From the NCBI RefSeq assembly GCF_035582795.1, contig NW_027445626.1, forward strand, positions 992,001 to 1,056,000: a stretch of DNA of 64,000 bases, in the 5' to 3' direction. Numbering within the stretch: the stretch's first letter is position 1; each line of letters opens with the position of its first letter. This document shows, piece by piece, positions 48,481-61,382 of this stretch. The stretch is from Mycteria americana (lineage: Eukaryota > Chordata > Aves > Ciconiiformes > Ciconiidae). Position numbers and translations under genes: made by a program. The notes under the pieces were generated by a model that was not told where the DNA came from, made no database searches, and saw nothing but the letters and a program-made list of their open reading frames with translations.

Positions 48481-51036
48481 TACCCCAAATAACGTCCCAG
48501 GGTCCCTCTCTCCCTTTGCATTCAGTGGAGAGACCAGGGAGTCTACGTGTCATGAGGTACAAGTCAACAGAGCTGAGAGGTATCATGGCCTCTTGCTCCC
48601 CTTGCCCTAAAGCCAGAGCAAAGGAGAACCCTGTGCAGCATTCTTTAAGAGGGTGGAATCCTAACTGGCAGTCTAGATCAGTAGCTGAGCTCCCTTTAGC
48701 CCCCAGCAAGTTGGGCACCTTTGCTCCTGGGAGAGGTTTGGGTTTCCTCTCTCCTCAACGGGCAGAGCCTGGCACCCCTGAGGGTGATTCATCCTGTCCC
48801 ACATTGCCAGTCTCCTCAGCTTGGAGGAAATGCCTCCTTTCTCCCCACTGGCCATTCCTGGAGTCTGGAAGCTGTGGCACATATCCCATTGGAGTTCTGC
48901 TCCAGGAGTGTGAAGAGCTCATGGCTCATTCCCCTGCCTCATTTCCCCCTTCCTAAGAGCACAGAGGTCCAGGGGAGGGCAGCTCAGGGCTTCCATCCCC
49001 ACAGGGCTTCAGTTGCACAGTGCTCACTTTCTGCGACACAAAGAGAAATCTGAGCTGCAGCAGGAACCTTCAGGAGACTCTTCTATAAACCCAGCAGGCA
49101 CTGCAGAGCTGGAGACATTCAGGTGCTGCTGAAGACTCACAGAAGGAGATGCTGACAGTGTGTGAGGGCAGAGCAATGGCTGAGTCAGGGGCTGCAGGCA
49201 GACTTGGAAAGGGGAGGATGGAATGGGGAAGAGGCAGAGGATGGCACCCAGCCCTTGCCTTTCATCCTCCATTTCCCTCAAAGGAAAGGTTATCACATCA
49301 TGCTGGGGATTACAGGTAGGTGCTGGATTTGCTGAGGCGGGTGGGCTTAACGTGCCAGTGGCTCTTTGCACAGTGGCAACTATGAAGTGGGACCATGTGG
49401 CTTGGTACAGTCCTGTCCTGCATGTCTTCTCATTCCAGCTCACTCTTTCCTCTAGAGACCCTCCCTGTGTCCTTGACACTGCTGAACAGAGATACCGGCA
49501 GCGTGGTTGTCACTACAGTCAGAGCTGTGGGGCATAAGCTGGTGGGCACTCACACACCTCAGTGGCCGTGAGGAGGTTGGGGCAGAGTGTATGAGGCCAG
49601 TGTGCCAATACATGTCCCTTATTTTCTCAGCTCTCTGAATCTTTCTCTGTTCTCTTTCTCCATCTTGCTTGTATCGTAGGGATCAATCTCAATCCCTCAG
49701 CTATCTCACAGATGTCTCTCAGCCATCAACGTGGCATGTGATTTGCAGAGAGCAGTGAATCTGAGGCACCCTGCCCATGGAAGCACCTTCAGGAACAAGG
49801 CATCCCAGTGTAGGTTGGGTGGATCACTCAGTAAAAGGGCTCCTCCATCCCAGGAACTCTCTGGGCTGCCTAGGTGCCTGCCTTGGCCATCTCCATGTTG
49901 CTATAAAAGGTATCAAGTTTGAGACAGGGAATCATCGGGACAGTGTTTTGTCTGAGCCGACTGTTATGAAAACCCAAAGAGGAGGCGTGGGCAAAGTGCT
50001 CTTTCTTTCAGCCATGGATGTTCCCTGGGCAGGCAAGCAGGCATGTATCAGGCATTTAGTGGAACCCTGTGCTTGATCATGATCCTGCCCTGCCTCAGTC
50101 CCCACTCCCCCTTGGGATACAACTCTGTCTTCATTGCAATGCTTTATAAGGAGCCCTGAGAACTGAGATGGGAATACTGAGGTCCAGGTGCTGTGCTGCT
50201 GCAGGGAAGCAGCCCAAATGCATTCAGAAATTGAAGGAGAGCAGGAAAAGATATTCAGCCAGTTGTCATCACCCCTGTCCTTTTCGCCTCCTCCTCATGC
50301 AACATCGCCTTTCCTCATTTGGCTTAAACAACTCAGTTACCTCTTCTCTGGAATTTGTTTTTCCCTGCCCTTCCCTCCCAAGTTCACATCTGCTTGTAAG
50401 TCTCCTGTCTAACAGACCCTTTGCAGTGCCTTCAACTACCAAGCTAGTAACTCCTGGCCACTCTTGCTCCGTGGAAAGAGATGCACTGCCAGGGACAGAA
50501 TGGGCTCATCAGAAAGCAAATGCTTCAGGGAGTTGAGACCGCTAATCCTGTTTCGTGTCCATTCTTCCTCAGTGTGAAGAAAGAGTCTATGGCACGATGC
50601 GTTCCCCTAAAGGCTTTTTTGCATGATGGGACTTTCCTGTCTGGCCCATCTTTCTGCTGCTGGAAAGCAGGACTTGGCTAACGCCTGTGCTGGGTACTAC
50701 TGGGAAGAACTTCAAGCGTCATCATCTAATGTGAGCAAATGAACCTTCTCTTTCATTCCACAGAAATAGGCACCTCATTGCAGCAAATCATCGCTCTAAT
50801 CAGAGGAGGTTCTTCTAAGAAGAGTAGTTTGGTCCTCTCAAAGAACCTCTTCCTGCCCTTTCACAAGGAATTGAGCCTCTAAACGAAGTGTGAATTCAGG
50901 CAGATGAGGGAAAACCTCCATGTTGTCTCTGGCAGTCGCTGCTTCCCAGTTCCTTTTTGCAACAAACACAGAAGCGCATGCCCTTCCTCAGGTTCCCTTC
51001 CTGCCAAGAGGGGAAAAGAAAGTCCTACAGTGCTTC
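48481..51036. other. Unannotated region upstream of the OR pseudogene
   Basis: No gene or repeat recognised. An open stretch leads into the OR frame from 50920 but does not look like coding sequence. Confidence 0.5.
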
Positions 51037-51996
51037 ATGGAGAAAGAGGAATGGGACAACCGGACATCACCAGTGGAGTTCCTCCTGCTGGCACTGCGTA
51101 ATGTCCCCAAGCTTCAGATGCCTCTCTTTCTCCTCTCTCTCATCATCTACATGGGGACCATGTTTGTTAACATCCTCATTGTTGTGCTGCTGGTGGCAGA
51201 TCAGCACCTTCACACTCCCATGTCAGTCTTCCTGGGGAATTTCTCCAGTGTGGAAATGTGCTGTACCTCCAGAATCCTGCCCAGGCTGCTGGCCAGCTTC
51301 CTAAGCAGGGACAGAGCCCTTTCTGCTCAAGGCTGCATGACACAACTCTTTTTCTTTGGTAGTTTTGCAGGTACCGAGTGTTACCTGCTGGCCACCACGT
51401 CCTCTGATTGGTACTTGGCCATATGTCAACCCCTGCTCTACGCAAGCCTCATGAACTGGAAGCTCTGTCTCCAGCTGGTGGCTGGCTCTTGGCTAGCAGG
51501 ATTACTGATGTCTACCATAGTCACCAGGCTATTTTTCAAGTCACAGTGCTGTGGTCCCAATGCAAGTGATCATTTCTTCTGTGATTTTGCCCCATTGCTA
51601 GAGCTTGCCTGCAGTGACAGCACCGTGCTGAGACTGGTTACTTTCATCATCTGCTTTCTGGATGTAGTCTTCCCATTTGTATTCACATTGGCATCCTATA
51701 TCTGCATCATAGCTGCGATCCTGAGGATCCCAGCCACCACGGGGAGGCAGAAGGCCTTCTCCACCTGCTCCTCTCACCTCATCGTGGTGACTCTTTTCTA
51801 TGGTACCCTCATTGTTGTCTAGATGATTCCCAGAACAGCCTCACTGAGGCAGCTCAAGAAAGTGCTCTCCTTTTTCTACACCATCCTCACGCCCATGGTC
51901 AATCCACTCCTCTACAGCCTGCGGAACAGGGAAGTCAAGGGGGCTCTTGGAAATGCACTCAGAAAAACTGTGGCCTGCATCGAGAGCTCATACTAG
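51037..51996 (+). pseudogene. Olfactory receptor pseudogene (OR6/OR11-like), one internal stop
   Basis: A 319-codon frame from MEKEEWDNRTSPVEFLLLAL to the TAG at 51994-51996. It keeps LHTPMSVFLGNFS, CGPNASDHFFCDFAPLLELA, KAFSTCSSHLIVVTLFYGTL and [16 protein letters not shown]. The only frame break is TAG at 51820-51822 (codon 262), at the end of TM6 where relatives have Tyr followed by Met. The TM3 motif is SSDWYLAIC, so the DRY Arg is Trp. One nonsense change suggests recent loss or a segregating pseudogene. Family assignment below class II is uncertain. Confidence 0.88.
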
Positions 51997-54647
51997 TTGT
52001 GATCCACCAGGAATAATCAGGTTGTGGTTGTGTCAAGTGTGGACAACTCGTAAGTGCATATTTTGTGTGCCAGGCATATCTTTACAAGTGCAGAATCTTG
52101 GGAGTGTTTGGGGAATGAGAAGTGGGAGAAGAGCATTTGTGTCTTAAAGAAGGATAGGTCCGGTGTTGAAGAGTGTAAAAACATTCCCTGCCTTTCTTCT
52201 TTCTTTCAAGTAGACACAACTGGGATGCTGCAAGCGGGAGCTGTTGAAATGCCACACCTGCCCAGGACTGGGAGAAAACTTACTCTAGACATGCTGATTT
52301 CTCTTCCGTTACCCAGCCAAGCTTGAGGGGTGGGATTGTTGCATGTCTGGGATTCCTTAGGGCATTTCCAGATTGGCAGTGAGAAGTGGGCAGCTGACTC
52401 AAGCCCTTCCACTGGGCATGTCTAAATGCGAGGAGATGAATCCCATCCCTCGTGTTCTCTGGCCTTTCTAGCAGAGGAAAACTGTGAAAGCTAGTCTGAT
52501 AGGGTCAGCCCCTCAGGAAAAAAAGTAGATCTTTCCGCAGAAGAAACATACACAAGCTGGGTCTCATTTTCCCCATTTTTTAGACATAGAAATCATTACT
52601 TCCCTGTTCTTTCCTTCTCATAATCTGACCCCCCCTCCAACAATGTCATTACTTATTTGTTTCCCACTGGCTGACTTAGATATTGCAAACTGAGTCCTCC
52701 TATTTTCTTCTTGCTTGCAAAAGAGAGCAAGGTCAGCTCAGGGGTCATGACTGAGCCCATCCAGCCCCAGCAGTGGGCTTTCCCCATTTCCTCGGCGGAT
52801 GCATGTGCACAAGATGGAAATGTTTCCATCATGCTTGATTTGCACAAGGGCCCTGACATACTCCCACAACACACTAATTCCTCCTCCACCCACACACATC
52901 AACTCCTTCCCACTTCCAGGCTCAAATCGTGTTTGCAAGAATTTGCTGCACTTCAGAAAAGACCTTGAGCTTCGTGGATCTTCCTAGTGCTGATGGCAAT
53001 CTTCCTGGCTCCCTCCAGATCTGATGGGGAGACTTCCTTCCTGTAACAAGGGCTTTATGACAAACTTTTATGAAGTGTTTGTCTTTCTGTGATTCTGATG
53101 TGTGGACAGAGTAGACACAGAAAAGAAAGATGTGCACCAAAATGGATGCTGAGTGAAGTGCCAGTAAGAACCAGGTGAGATACCCCCATGGCTGTGGCTT
53201 CCTGGCAAAAAGTGTGTCCTGAGAAGGCATCCAAGCTCTGCCACTGTGGAGTGGGGAATCAGCAGTGTCCATGCCAGCTGGGGATGCAACCAGTGACTTT
53301 TCAAAGACCACCCTTCATCTGAACTGCTTTAGAGTTGTCCTTGAGGATGGGGTATGATGGCTTACATTGCAACTACTGATTGAACTGGCATTGCCCAGAG
53401 TGGCTATCACAGATGCAAACTGCTATGTTGCAGCTATTGAGATTTAGGCAGAGTCATGTTGGCGGGTTGTTTGTAGGTTGCTTTGTGTTGCTTTTTCTTC
53501 TTTTTTAGATACTGATCGTCTTAGGGAAATCACCCAAGCACCTGAAGGATTGTTGAAGGTTTACTGCCAGAAGCCCCAGCCAATGTGCATCTCAAGAAAT
53601 GAGATGCCAGAGGCCAAGGGGAGGATGGTTTGGGCACTGTCCTGGGATGTGGGAAACGGAAACGTGCTCCCCTCTCCCTGACACCTTGCCCCCAGTGAGG
53701 GCTGTGAGGAACTCTGCCAACTAGAGTTCCTCTGAAGTCACAGGGGTGTCAGGTAACCTACATCTAACTGCAGCCAATGTGGTCCTGACAGCTCAGCATT
53801 GGAGTTTCCATTTGAGCCCAAGTCATTCCAATTCACACTTCCTCCAGCTTCACTCTGACACTGGCTGGTGTGTGACACAAGTGTCCTGGCTCTCCAGGCA
53901 GCATGGGCAAAAGCTTCATACCTGAACTGGAACTTTTCCCTTTGCTGGGAAAGTGAATGCAGCAGGCTCAAGCCAAGAGGCCCAAGGAACAAAACTTCCC
54001 ATAGGACCAACTACTGAAAACCTCCCACAGGCTGTGGGACTTCACTGACAGAGAAGTTGTGAGTCTAGACAATACAGCTTCCCCTAGTTTGCCCTCTCTC
54101 TTGGCTCGCGGCATTTATGTATTGAATCTGCTTGCCACGTGGAAACTGTGTCTTTGAAAAACTAGCTCAGAATATATTTTAATGTCTTTCTTAGCCCAAA
54201 TGAATATGCAGCACTGAAGTGTGTTTCCATCTGTGGAGCAGCTTTGCACAATGTCTGCTCAAAGAGGAGAAATATCTCAGCCTGCAATGGGAAATGGGTG
54301 AAGCTGTGGGGGATTGATGTGTTGCTTCAGATGGTATTTGCTATGCATACAATACAAAAAGGTTGTGAAGGTGAGTGAGCATGAAAGAAAGAGGAAAACC
54401 GCCCTTGCAATGGAGCTCTGCAGAAGGAGGATGGAGCCGTACATAGCCTGAGGTGATACAAGTGGGATCAGCATGAAGAGAAGGCTTTTGTAGGGAAGGC
54501 GTTGCAAGGGAGTGCCTTGACTTCACCCAGCTAAAAACCAGAGACTGGGCAGTGTGCTGAAGTGCCGGGCAGAAGTGCTAAAAGGCTAAAAGACCTTCGC
54601 TGAGAAAAGGTTGGAGGGATTTGGGTTGCAGAGATTTGAGGTAGTCC
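51997..54647. other. Unannotated region
   Basis: Mostly AT-richer intergenic sequence. No gene, RNA or repeat recognised; the segmental duplication may begin within its right end. Confidence 0.5.
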
Positions 54648-54892
54648 TTTCAAGCTGTACGCAGGCTGAGCTTTGGAGAGAAGGAAAAATGAAGAAGCTC
54701 TCAAGGATATTTTGGAATTAGTTGTAGCCTCCCTTCTCCTTGCTATCAGGTGAAGATTACAATACTGTCCTTAAGTCATCTATGCTCCATATCTATTTAC
54801 CCTACTTTTTTGAGGAGGGGGAAGTGTAGGAATAGAGGAGTAGTTTCTTTTTGAACCAAAGGTGGCCAACGGACAGATCCTGGGTTAGTGAG

Positions 54893-56818
54893 AAGGCACG
54901 TGGAGGAGGAGGAGGTGAGGTAGGAGGCAAGAGGAGGCAAGAGCAGAAATCTGGAGGAGGTGTAGGAGGAGGCACCAGGAGACAATAAGAGGAAAGAGAA
55001 GGCAAGAAGAGGAGGAAGCAACAGGATGCAACAGTAGGAGGAAAAAGGAAGAGGAGGCAAGAGGGAAAAAAGGGGAGCTCAGGAGGCAACAGGAGGCAAG
55101 AAAAGGAGCAGGAGGAGGAGGAGAATGCACCAAGAGGCAAAAGGAGGCCGCAGGAGGAGGAGGAGGCAACAGGAGTCGCCTCTTGTTTCCTTGTCCTCCT
55201 TTTGCTTCCTGTTGCCTCCTCCTCCTCCCCTTGCCTCATATTATCTCCTCCTTCTGGTACCTCCTGTTGCTTCCTCCTGCTCCTCCTCCTCCTCAACCCC
55301 CTGTCGCCTCCTCTTCCTCCTTCTGTTGCCTTCCTTTGCCTCCTTTACCTTATTTTCCGCATCCTGTTCCTGTTGCCTGGTGCTGACCCAATGTTGCATC
55401 CTAGGCCTCTTTCTCCTTTTGGCTCCTCATGCCTCCTGTTGCCTCCTCCTCCTCTTCCTCCTCCTTTTCTTCCTCCTCCACCTCCTCCTCCTCCCCCTTC
55501 TCTTCTCCTCCTCTTCCTTTTCCCCTTCCTCCTTTTACGCTTCCTTCTCTTACTGTTGCCTCCTCTTGCCTCTTTTTGCCTCCTCCTCCTTCCCTTCCTC
55601 CTCTTGTGGCCTCCTGTTGCCCCACCATCCTCTTGCCCCTGCCGCCTCCTCCTTCTCCTCCTCTTCTTGCCTTTTCCTCCTCATCATCCTTTTCCTCTTG
55701 CTTCCATTTGCCTCCTCTTTCCTCCCCTTCTTCCTCCAACTCCTCCCTGCTCTGCCTCCTTTACCTCCCTCTCTTTCTCCTGATGGTGCATCCTGTTGCC
55801 TCCAGCAGCCTCCTTTACCTCCTCTTGCTCTTACCTCCTGTTGCTCATTGTCGCCTCCTCCTCTCCTCCTCCTCCTTCTCCTCCACATTCTCCTCCTCAT
55901 CCTGTTGTCTCCTCTTGCCACCTGCTTTGACCTTTCCTAATTCTCCTCCTCCTCCTCCTCTTTTTCCTCCTCTGCCTAGTACCTTCTGTGTCTTCCTCCT
56001 CCACCTTTTGCCTCCTGTTCCTTCCTCCTTCTTTTCCTCCTCTTCTTGCTTCCTTCTGTTGCCTCTACTTGCCTCCTCCTTTTGTTGCCTCCTCCTCCTG
56101 TGTCCTCCTGTTACCACCTGTTGCCTCCTCCTTCCCTTCCTTCTCCTCTTCCTATTCCCTCCTCCCACTCCTTTTGCCTTCTGTTGCCTCCTCTTCCTCC
56201 TCTTGCCTCCTGTTTCCATTTCTTGCCTCCTCTTCTCCTGCTCCTGGTGCCTCCTCTTGCCTCTTCCTCCTCCTCCTCCTCTTGTCTTCTCCTCTTCTCT
56301 CCATCTCCTTCTCCTCCTGCTTTTCCTCCTCTTTTGTCCTCTTGCCACCTCCTCTTCCTCCTGTTGCCTTCTGTTTCCTTTTCCTCTTCTGTTGCATCTG
56401 GGGACCTTCTCTTTTTCCTCCTCCTCCTCTTGCCTCAAGTGCCTGCCTCTTGCCTCCTTTTGCTTCCACCTCCTCCTCTTAACTCCATTGGCCTCCTGTT
56501 GCGTCTTCCTCCTCCTCCTCTTTCCTCCTCTTGTGTCCTTTATGTCCTGTTATGTCCATCTCCTTTTCCCTCCTCTTGCCTCCTTTTGCCCGCTCTTGCC
56601 TCTTACTGCCTCATTCTCCATTTGCATCACATTGCCTCCTCTTCCTGTTGAGTCCTCCTCCTCCTCCTTTGCTTGTGGCCTCCTGTTGACTCCTCCTCCT
56701 CCTGGTGCCTCCTCTTGCCTCCTCCAATTTTTAATCCTGTTGCTTCTGTTGCATCCTTGTCCTCCTCTTGCCTCCTCCTTCTCCTTCTTTCTCCTGGTGC
56801 CTCCTGTTGCCACTTCCT
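54893..56818. repeat. Strand-switching polypurine/polypyrimidine minisatellite, right copy
   Basis: Counterpart of 244-2214: purine-rich from 54893 to about 55175, pyrimidine-rich afterwards. Net about 37 bp shorter, with many unit-level gains and losses relative to the left copy. Long frames through it are low-complexity artefacts. Confidence 0.9.
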
Positions 56819-56826
56819 TCTTTTGG

Positions 56827-57246
56827 AAGAGGCTGAGGTAAAGAATGCCTTCTTCACTTCCTCTTTTACTAGCAAGACCAGCCTTCAGGAATACCAGGTG
56901 CCAGAGATGAGGGGGGCAAGCCTGGAGCCAGGCAGACATAGCCCTGCTGGAAGAGGATCAGGTCAGGGAATTCTTACGCAAACTGGACATACAGAAGTCC
57001 ACGGGCCCTGATGGGATGCACCCATGAGTGCTGAGGGAGCTGGCAGATGTCATTGCGAGGACACTCCCAAGAATCTTTTACCGAGCATTGAGATACGGAT
57101 GTGCCCGAAGAGTGGAAGAAATCAAATGTCACTGCTATTTTCAAGAAGGGCAAGAAGGAGGACCTGGGGAACAAGAGACGAGTCAGCCTCTCCTTGAGCC
57201 CTGGGAAGGTGATAGAGCAGCTAATCCTGGGAAATATTTCCAGGTA
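56827..57246 (+). mobile_element. CR1 LINE fragment, right copy
   Basis: Duplicate of 2217-2636; reads VKNAFFTSSFTSKTSLQEYQ and the following CR1 ORF2 blocks in broken frames. Confidence 0.85.
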
Positions 57247-57249
57247 GAT

Positions 57250-57460
57250 TGTACTGGTTTTGGCTGGGACGGAGTTAATTTTCTGCATAGCAGCCCGTAT
57301 GGTGCCATGTTTGGGATTTGCGACCAACGCAGTGTTTATAATACACCAGTGTTGTAGCTATTTGTGGAAGAGTGCTTTCACAGCATCAAGGCCTTCTCTC
57401 TTGCTCTCTCTTCCTCCCCAGCAACTAGGCTGGATTTCTTGATGAGGGAGGACCAGGGGA
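57250..57460 (+). mobile_element. Partial LTR relic, right copy
   Basis: Duplicate of 2640-2850, same TGTACTGGTTTTGGCTGGGA start. Old non-coding ERV fossil. Confidence 0.55.
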
Positions 57461-57554
57461 CGTCATTTAGCAAGGCAAAGTTTTACACAGTGCACTGGTG
57501 TCCATGTCCAGGTTTTGGTAGCGAGGAGGCTGCATGTGTGACCTCTGTGAGAGA

Positions 57555-58240
57555 AGACCAAGGGCTGCCTCCATGCCAGACAGGGCTGGGTCCAGCCAGC
57601 TCCAAAATAGACCCACCGCTGGCCAAAACTGAGCCCAGCAACAAAGCTGGTGGAACGGCTGTGAAAATGTATTTAAGAAGGGGCACAACTGCCAGACTGG
57701 GATAGGAGTTAGGGGGGAAAAAAAAGTGTGAGAAACTGCCCTGCAAACACCATGGTGTTTGCAGGGCACCATGCAATGAAGAAGGCACAATGAAGAAGGA
57801 GGAGAACCACCCCCTCGGTGGTCCAGGCACCAGAGCAGATAGTCTCCTGCAGCCCATGGAGAATACCACAGCACAGAAGGTATTTTCCTGCAGCTTATGG
57901 AGAAGACCATGGTGGAGAAGGTAGAGCCCTGCAGTCTGTGGAGGACCCAATGCTGGAGAAGTTGGGTAATTCCTGAAAGAACTGTGGCCTGTGGAGAGCC
58001 CAGAGTGGAGCAGGTTCATCTTGAAGGACTGTAGCCTGTAGGAGGGACCCCATGGGAGAAGTGGGAGAAGGAAGGAGCAGCAGGCAGGACGTGTTCTGGA
58101 CTGACCACAACCCCCATTCCCCATGGCCTAGCGCTGCTCAGAGGGGAGGAGGTAGAAGAGTTGGGAATAAAGGAGTGAAGCTGAGCTGGGGAAAAAAGGG
58201 TGGGGAGGAGGCCTTCCATGGGGAAGGAGATAAGGTCTTC
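57555..58240 (+). mobile_element. Second LTR-like relic, right copy
   Basis: Duplicate of 2940-3610, an old ERV-type fossil of uncertain family. It contains a 30-bp perfect palindrome described separately. Confidence 0.4.
57738..57767. repeat. Perfect 30-bp palindrome found only in the right copy
   Basis: Two 15-nt arms (GCCCTGCAAACACCA and its reverse complement) meet with no spacer. The left copy (near 3124) has only the first arm. The second arm and the short duplicated GAAGAAGGCACAATGAAGAA stretch after it are extra here, which fits a fold-back template switch after duplication. Confidence 0.9.
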
Positions 58241-58539
58241 CAACAGCCCCACACTTCTTCCACCCTCAGCCTTTACAGTTACACGTGCCTGGCCGGCCCA
58301 CCTGCTTTGCCACTGTCACGTTTGGACTGAAGTCCCACACACATTTTGGCATGCCCAGTGTAAGCTGGCCTCCACACAAATCTGGAGTCCACCTGGCCAT
58401 GGAGGCAGGGAGAGGACAGGTCCCTCTGCCCAGGGCCAGGAACAGCTCTTCCGTGGGACCCTCCCCAAGGAATGCTCCTCCTGTGTGTCAGCCTGTGGCC
58501 TGGCAGGGGTGGAATTGGGACAAGGGCTGCTGGGGCAGG

Positions 58540-58612
58540 GCTGAAGTAGCTCAGCTGACAGAGCATTAGACTGAAGATCTAAAGGTCCCTGGTTCAGCCC
58601 TGGGCTGATACA
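58540..58612 (+). pseudogene. tRNA-Phe (GAA) pseudogene, right copy
   Basis: Closer to a real tRNA-Phe than its twin: GCTGAAGTAGCTCAG, a fully paired anticodon stem TTAGA/TCTAA with loop CTGAAGA, and CCTGGTTCAGCC. The 3' acceptor strand (CTGATAC) cannot pair with the 5' strand, so aminoacylation is unlikely. The A and B boxes might still bind TFIIIC. Confidence 0.75.
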
Positions 58613-60514
58613 GTGGTATCCTCGCTCAGTTTTTTGCAGAGCCTGCCTGCTTCTGCCAGCCTACCCTGTCCTCCTTGCTCCTTCATCTCTGGCCAGAACA
58701 CTGCCCCTGAACTGTAGCTGCAGATCTGTGGGTTAGAAGGAGCCTTCCTCTTGCTCCACAAGTCCCCAGCCTTCCCCTCAACAGGACTCTCCATTCAGTG
58801 CTTCTTTGGGGTGCTCTCCATCTGTCCCTCCTTCCATGCTCCACAGCAAATGGCACCTTTCCTTTGTGGGGTCTCTGCAAAGACCGTGTCTCTCTCCTCT
58901 TTGTCATTCTTGATGGTGCACAGACTGCTCCCCTCCTCACACACATCCTTCACCTGGGCCTCAGCTTGCAGACCAGAGCATACTGCCCATGGGGGAGGCC
59001 ACTGTCCCCCCAGTCCCAGGGAGAGGCACTCCCTGGAGCTGAGGCCTGAATGGCAGCATCCTCCCTCCAGAGGTCTGTCACAGCGAGACCTCTGATGTGC
59101 CAAGGACAGCTGGCAAAGCTGTGCCCAAATAGACTCACCCACCAGACTGCACTGGCTAGACCAGCTGCAGCCCCTCACAGCCATCAGTCCCTGCACAGAG
59201 GAAGAAAGACCTGCTCATGAGCTCCAACAAGCTGCTGGGCTCCCCTCTTGCAACCTCTTGCTGCTACAGAGCCCTGCTCGCCCCTCAGGAACACAGTGAC
59301 ACCTGTGACCCAGCACATCTCCCTCTGTCTCCAGCCTCAGGCTCTCCCCAGTCAGTCCAAAGAATGGCACGTGCTGGACTACAGTCGCACAGCAACGTGC
59401 ATGTTCTAACTCTGAGCAGTTCTGCAGCCTCACAGCCATCTCCTTAGAGATGCACCTGCAGAGGAGTTTGGCTTTTGTTGTGACTGAGCGCAAGTGAGAG
59501 GTGGTGAGAGGGAGAGACTGTCTGTCCAAGCACAGTTACTGTCTTGTCAGCTTTGAGCACGAGCTTGAACATGCTTGGCCGCAGGGGTAGTGCCTGCAGG
59601 ATTATCACTGCTCCAGAAGAGTCCTTCTAGGTGTTTCTTGAGCAAGAACGGGAGAGTCATTGCTGAGGATGGGTTTTGGGGTCATGTGTGCAAAGCAGAA
59701 GAGGTGAGCTGTCCATCCCCTTAACTCCACTCAACCACTCCATAAATTCACAGGCACTGTGGTCTGCTTTTGATTCCCCCAAACACTCTCTGCCAGGCAG
59801 GGGCTCAGCAGGGAAAAAATCTATGGTATGGCATTGGGCAACACAATTGTCCCAGCTGTGCCACCATGAGGACACCATCCCTGCATGTGGTCAAACCATC
59901 AGCCTTTGAGTTACCAGCTGAACACACTCACCCACCCTGCCGCAGAGACCCCAGCCAGGGCTGTCCCAGGGCACTGCTTTGCTGCCAGGACAGTCATCAG
60001 TGCTGAAGGAATGGGAAGGTCCCTGAGCCCAACCCCCATGCCCAGCCCCATGGAGATGGAAGCCTGCTCTTCAAGTCACCTCCAGGGATGCTGGGGAACA
60101 GAGGGCTGCAGGGGGAGGCCTGGTGCCTGGAGGAGTGGGTATAACATTTCTGCCACCACGTCCCCTCCACAGCATGTCCTGGGATGCCATCGGAGCCTGC
60201 GGGCACTTCACCCCAGGCAGGGCATTTCCCTCACCCTGTTGCACTGCTCCGGCTGTGGAGTTGGGGACAGATGTGGCACAGAGGGGTGTTGCCCTGGGTG
60301 GCAGAGGAGGCTCAGGGGAAGGGGTTTTCTCCTCTCCATCGACCCATCCCGCAGTGGGCCAGAGCGTGGGAGCAGCACCTGCAGCAAGAGCCTCCTTCTG
60401 CCCCATTGCCCTGCAAAGGCGTTGAAGGTCCCTGGGCACGCAGGGGACAACAGGACTGTGCTCATCAAAGACACATCACAGGAGGAGAGTGTCTCTCCTG
60501 CTGGCAGGTGTCAA
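58613..60514. other. Intergenic region, right copy, no gene recognised
   Basis: Counterpart of 3967-5967 without the ~105 bp that the left copy has near 5777-5881. Nothing else to annotate. Confidence 0.6.
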
Positions 60515-60586
60515 GGGGATGTAGCTCAGTGGCAGAGCGCCTGCTTTGCATGTGGGAGGTCCTGGGTTCAATCCCCAGCATCTCCA
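60515..60586 (+). tRNA. tRNA-Ala (anticodon TGC)
   Basis: Identical in body to the gene at 5968 with one change: the anticodon at 60547-60549 is TGC rather than CGC, reading GCA and by wobble GCG. Cloverleaf, A box, B box and TTTT terminator are intact, so both copies look usable. Confidence 0.93.
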
Positions 60587-60593
60587 GGGCTGC

Positions 60594-60597
60594 TTTT
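60594..60597 (+). terminator. Pol III terminator of tRNA-Ala, right copy
   Basis: TTTT run 8 nt past the tRNA 3' end, the same spacing as in the left copy. Confidence 0.75.
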
Positions 60598-61018
60598 GCC
60601 CTGACTCCCCAGCCTCAGGCAGGTGCGGGCCGGAGCCCATGGAACAGCCCATGGAGACTGGGGTCCTGGCAGAGCATGAGGAGAGGGAATCTCAGCCCGT
60701 GTGTTCCAGAAAGTGGCTCTGCACCCTGTGCTGGGACAGTGGGGAGCAGAGCTGCATCCTCACCATTGTGGGAGGTAATCCGTGGGCCATGATCCCCCCT
60801 GGGGATGGCTGGGGTGTTTTGGGGTGAGCAGCAGGATTATTCCCCAGGGACCATGGGCTCTCGCAGCCCCACAGCCTGACCCCAAGCCTGCTGTCCCTGA
60901 GATGTGCCCCTTGCCTACCACTGTGTCATCGTTCTCTGCTCCCCCTCATCAGCCTCAGGGAGGTGACCCAACACCTGGGCAGGCAAGCCCCAGCTCTGGG
61001 TCAAAGCCCTCAGAGACT

Positions 61019-61024
61019 TTTAAT
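61019..61024 (-). promoter_or_regulatory. Candidate poly(A) signal ATTAAA, right SRCR gene
   Basis: Minus-strand ATTAAA about 100 nt beyond the stop codon at 61126, conserved with 6472-6477. Confidence 0.55.
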
Positions 61025-61125
61025 AAGAACCAATATGGACGCACAGTGTAAAAGCGGGAATAAAAATAGAGGAAACTGCAGGCGGTTTCTGCTGCCCGTG
61101 GTAAAGGGAGATGTTTCCCTGGTGC

Positions 61126-61382
61126 TCACAGCTCTCCCAGCTGCACAGAGCTCTCCTCCCTCCTGGCTGCACCCAGCTGCACAGCAGGGATGGGCTCTCC
61201 TGGCCTGGGGCTCAGGGACTGTTGTGCACCAAGCTGCGGTGTCACAGCCTTTGTGTCCTCGTGGGGATGTGCCACAGACACCTCTTCAGCATCATCATAG
61301 CCCATGCTCCCCAGGGACAGGGACGAGGTGTCTCCTGCAGCTCCAGGGACCCCAGCACTTCTCCGGGAGCGCAGGCTGCCCC
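61126..61382 (-). CDS. Right SRCR gene: last exon and stop
   Basis: Same length as 6579-6835, one visible residue change (AGLPG to AGVPG), second GYDDAEEV motif retained, stop TGA at 61128-61126. Confidence 0.82.
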
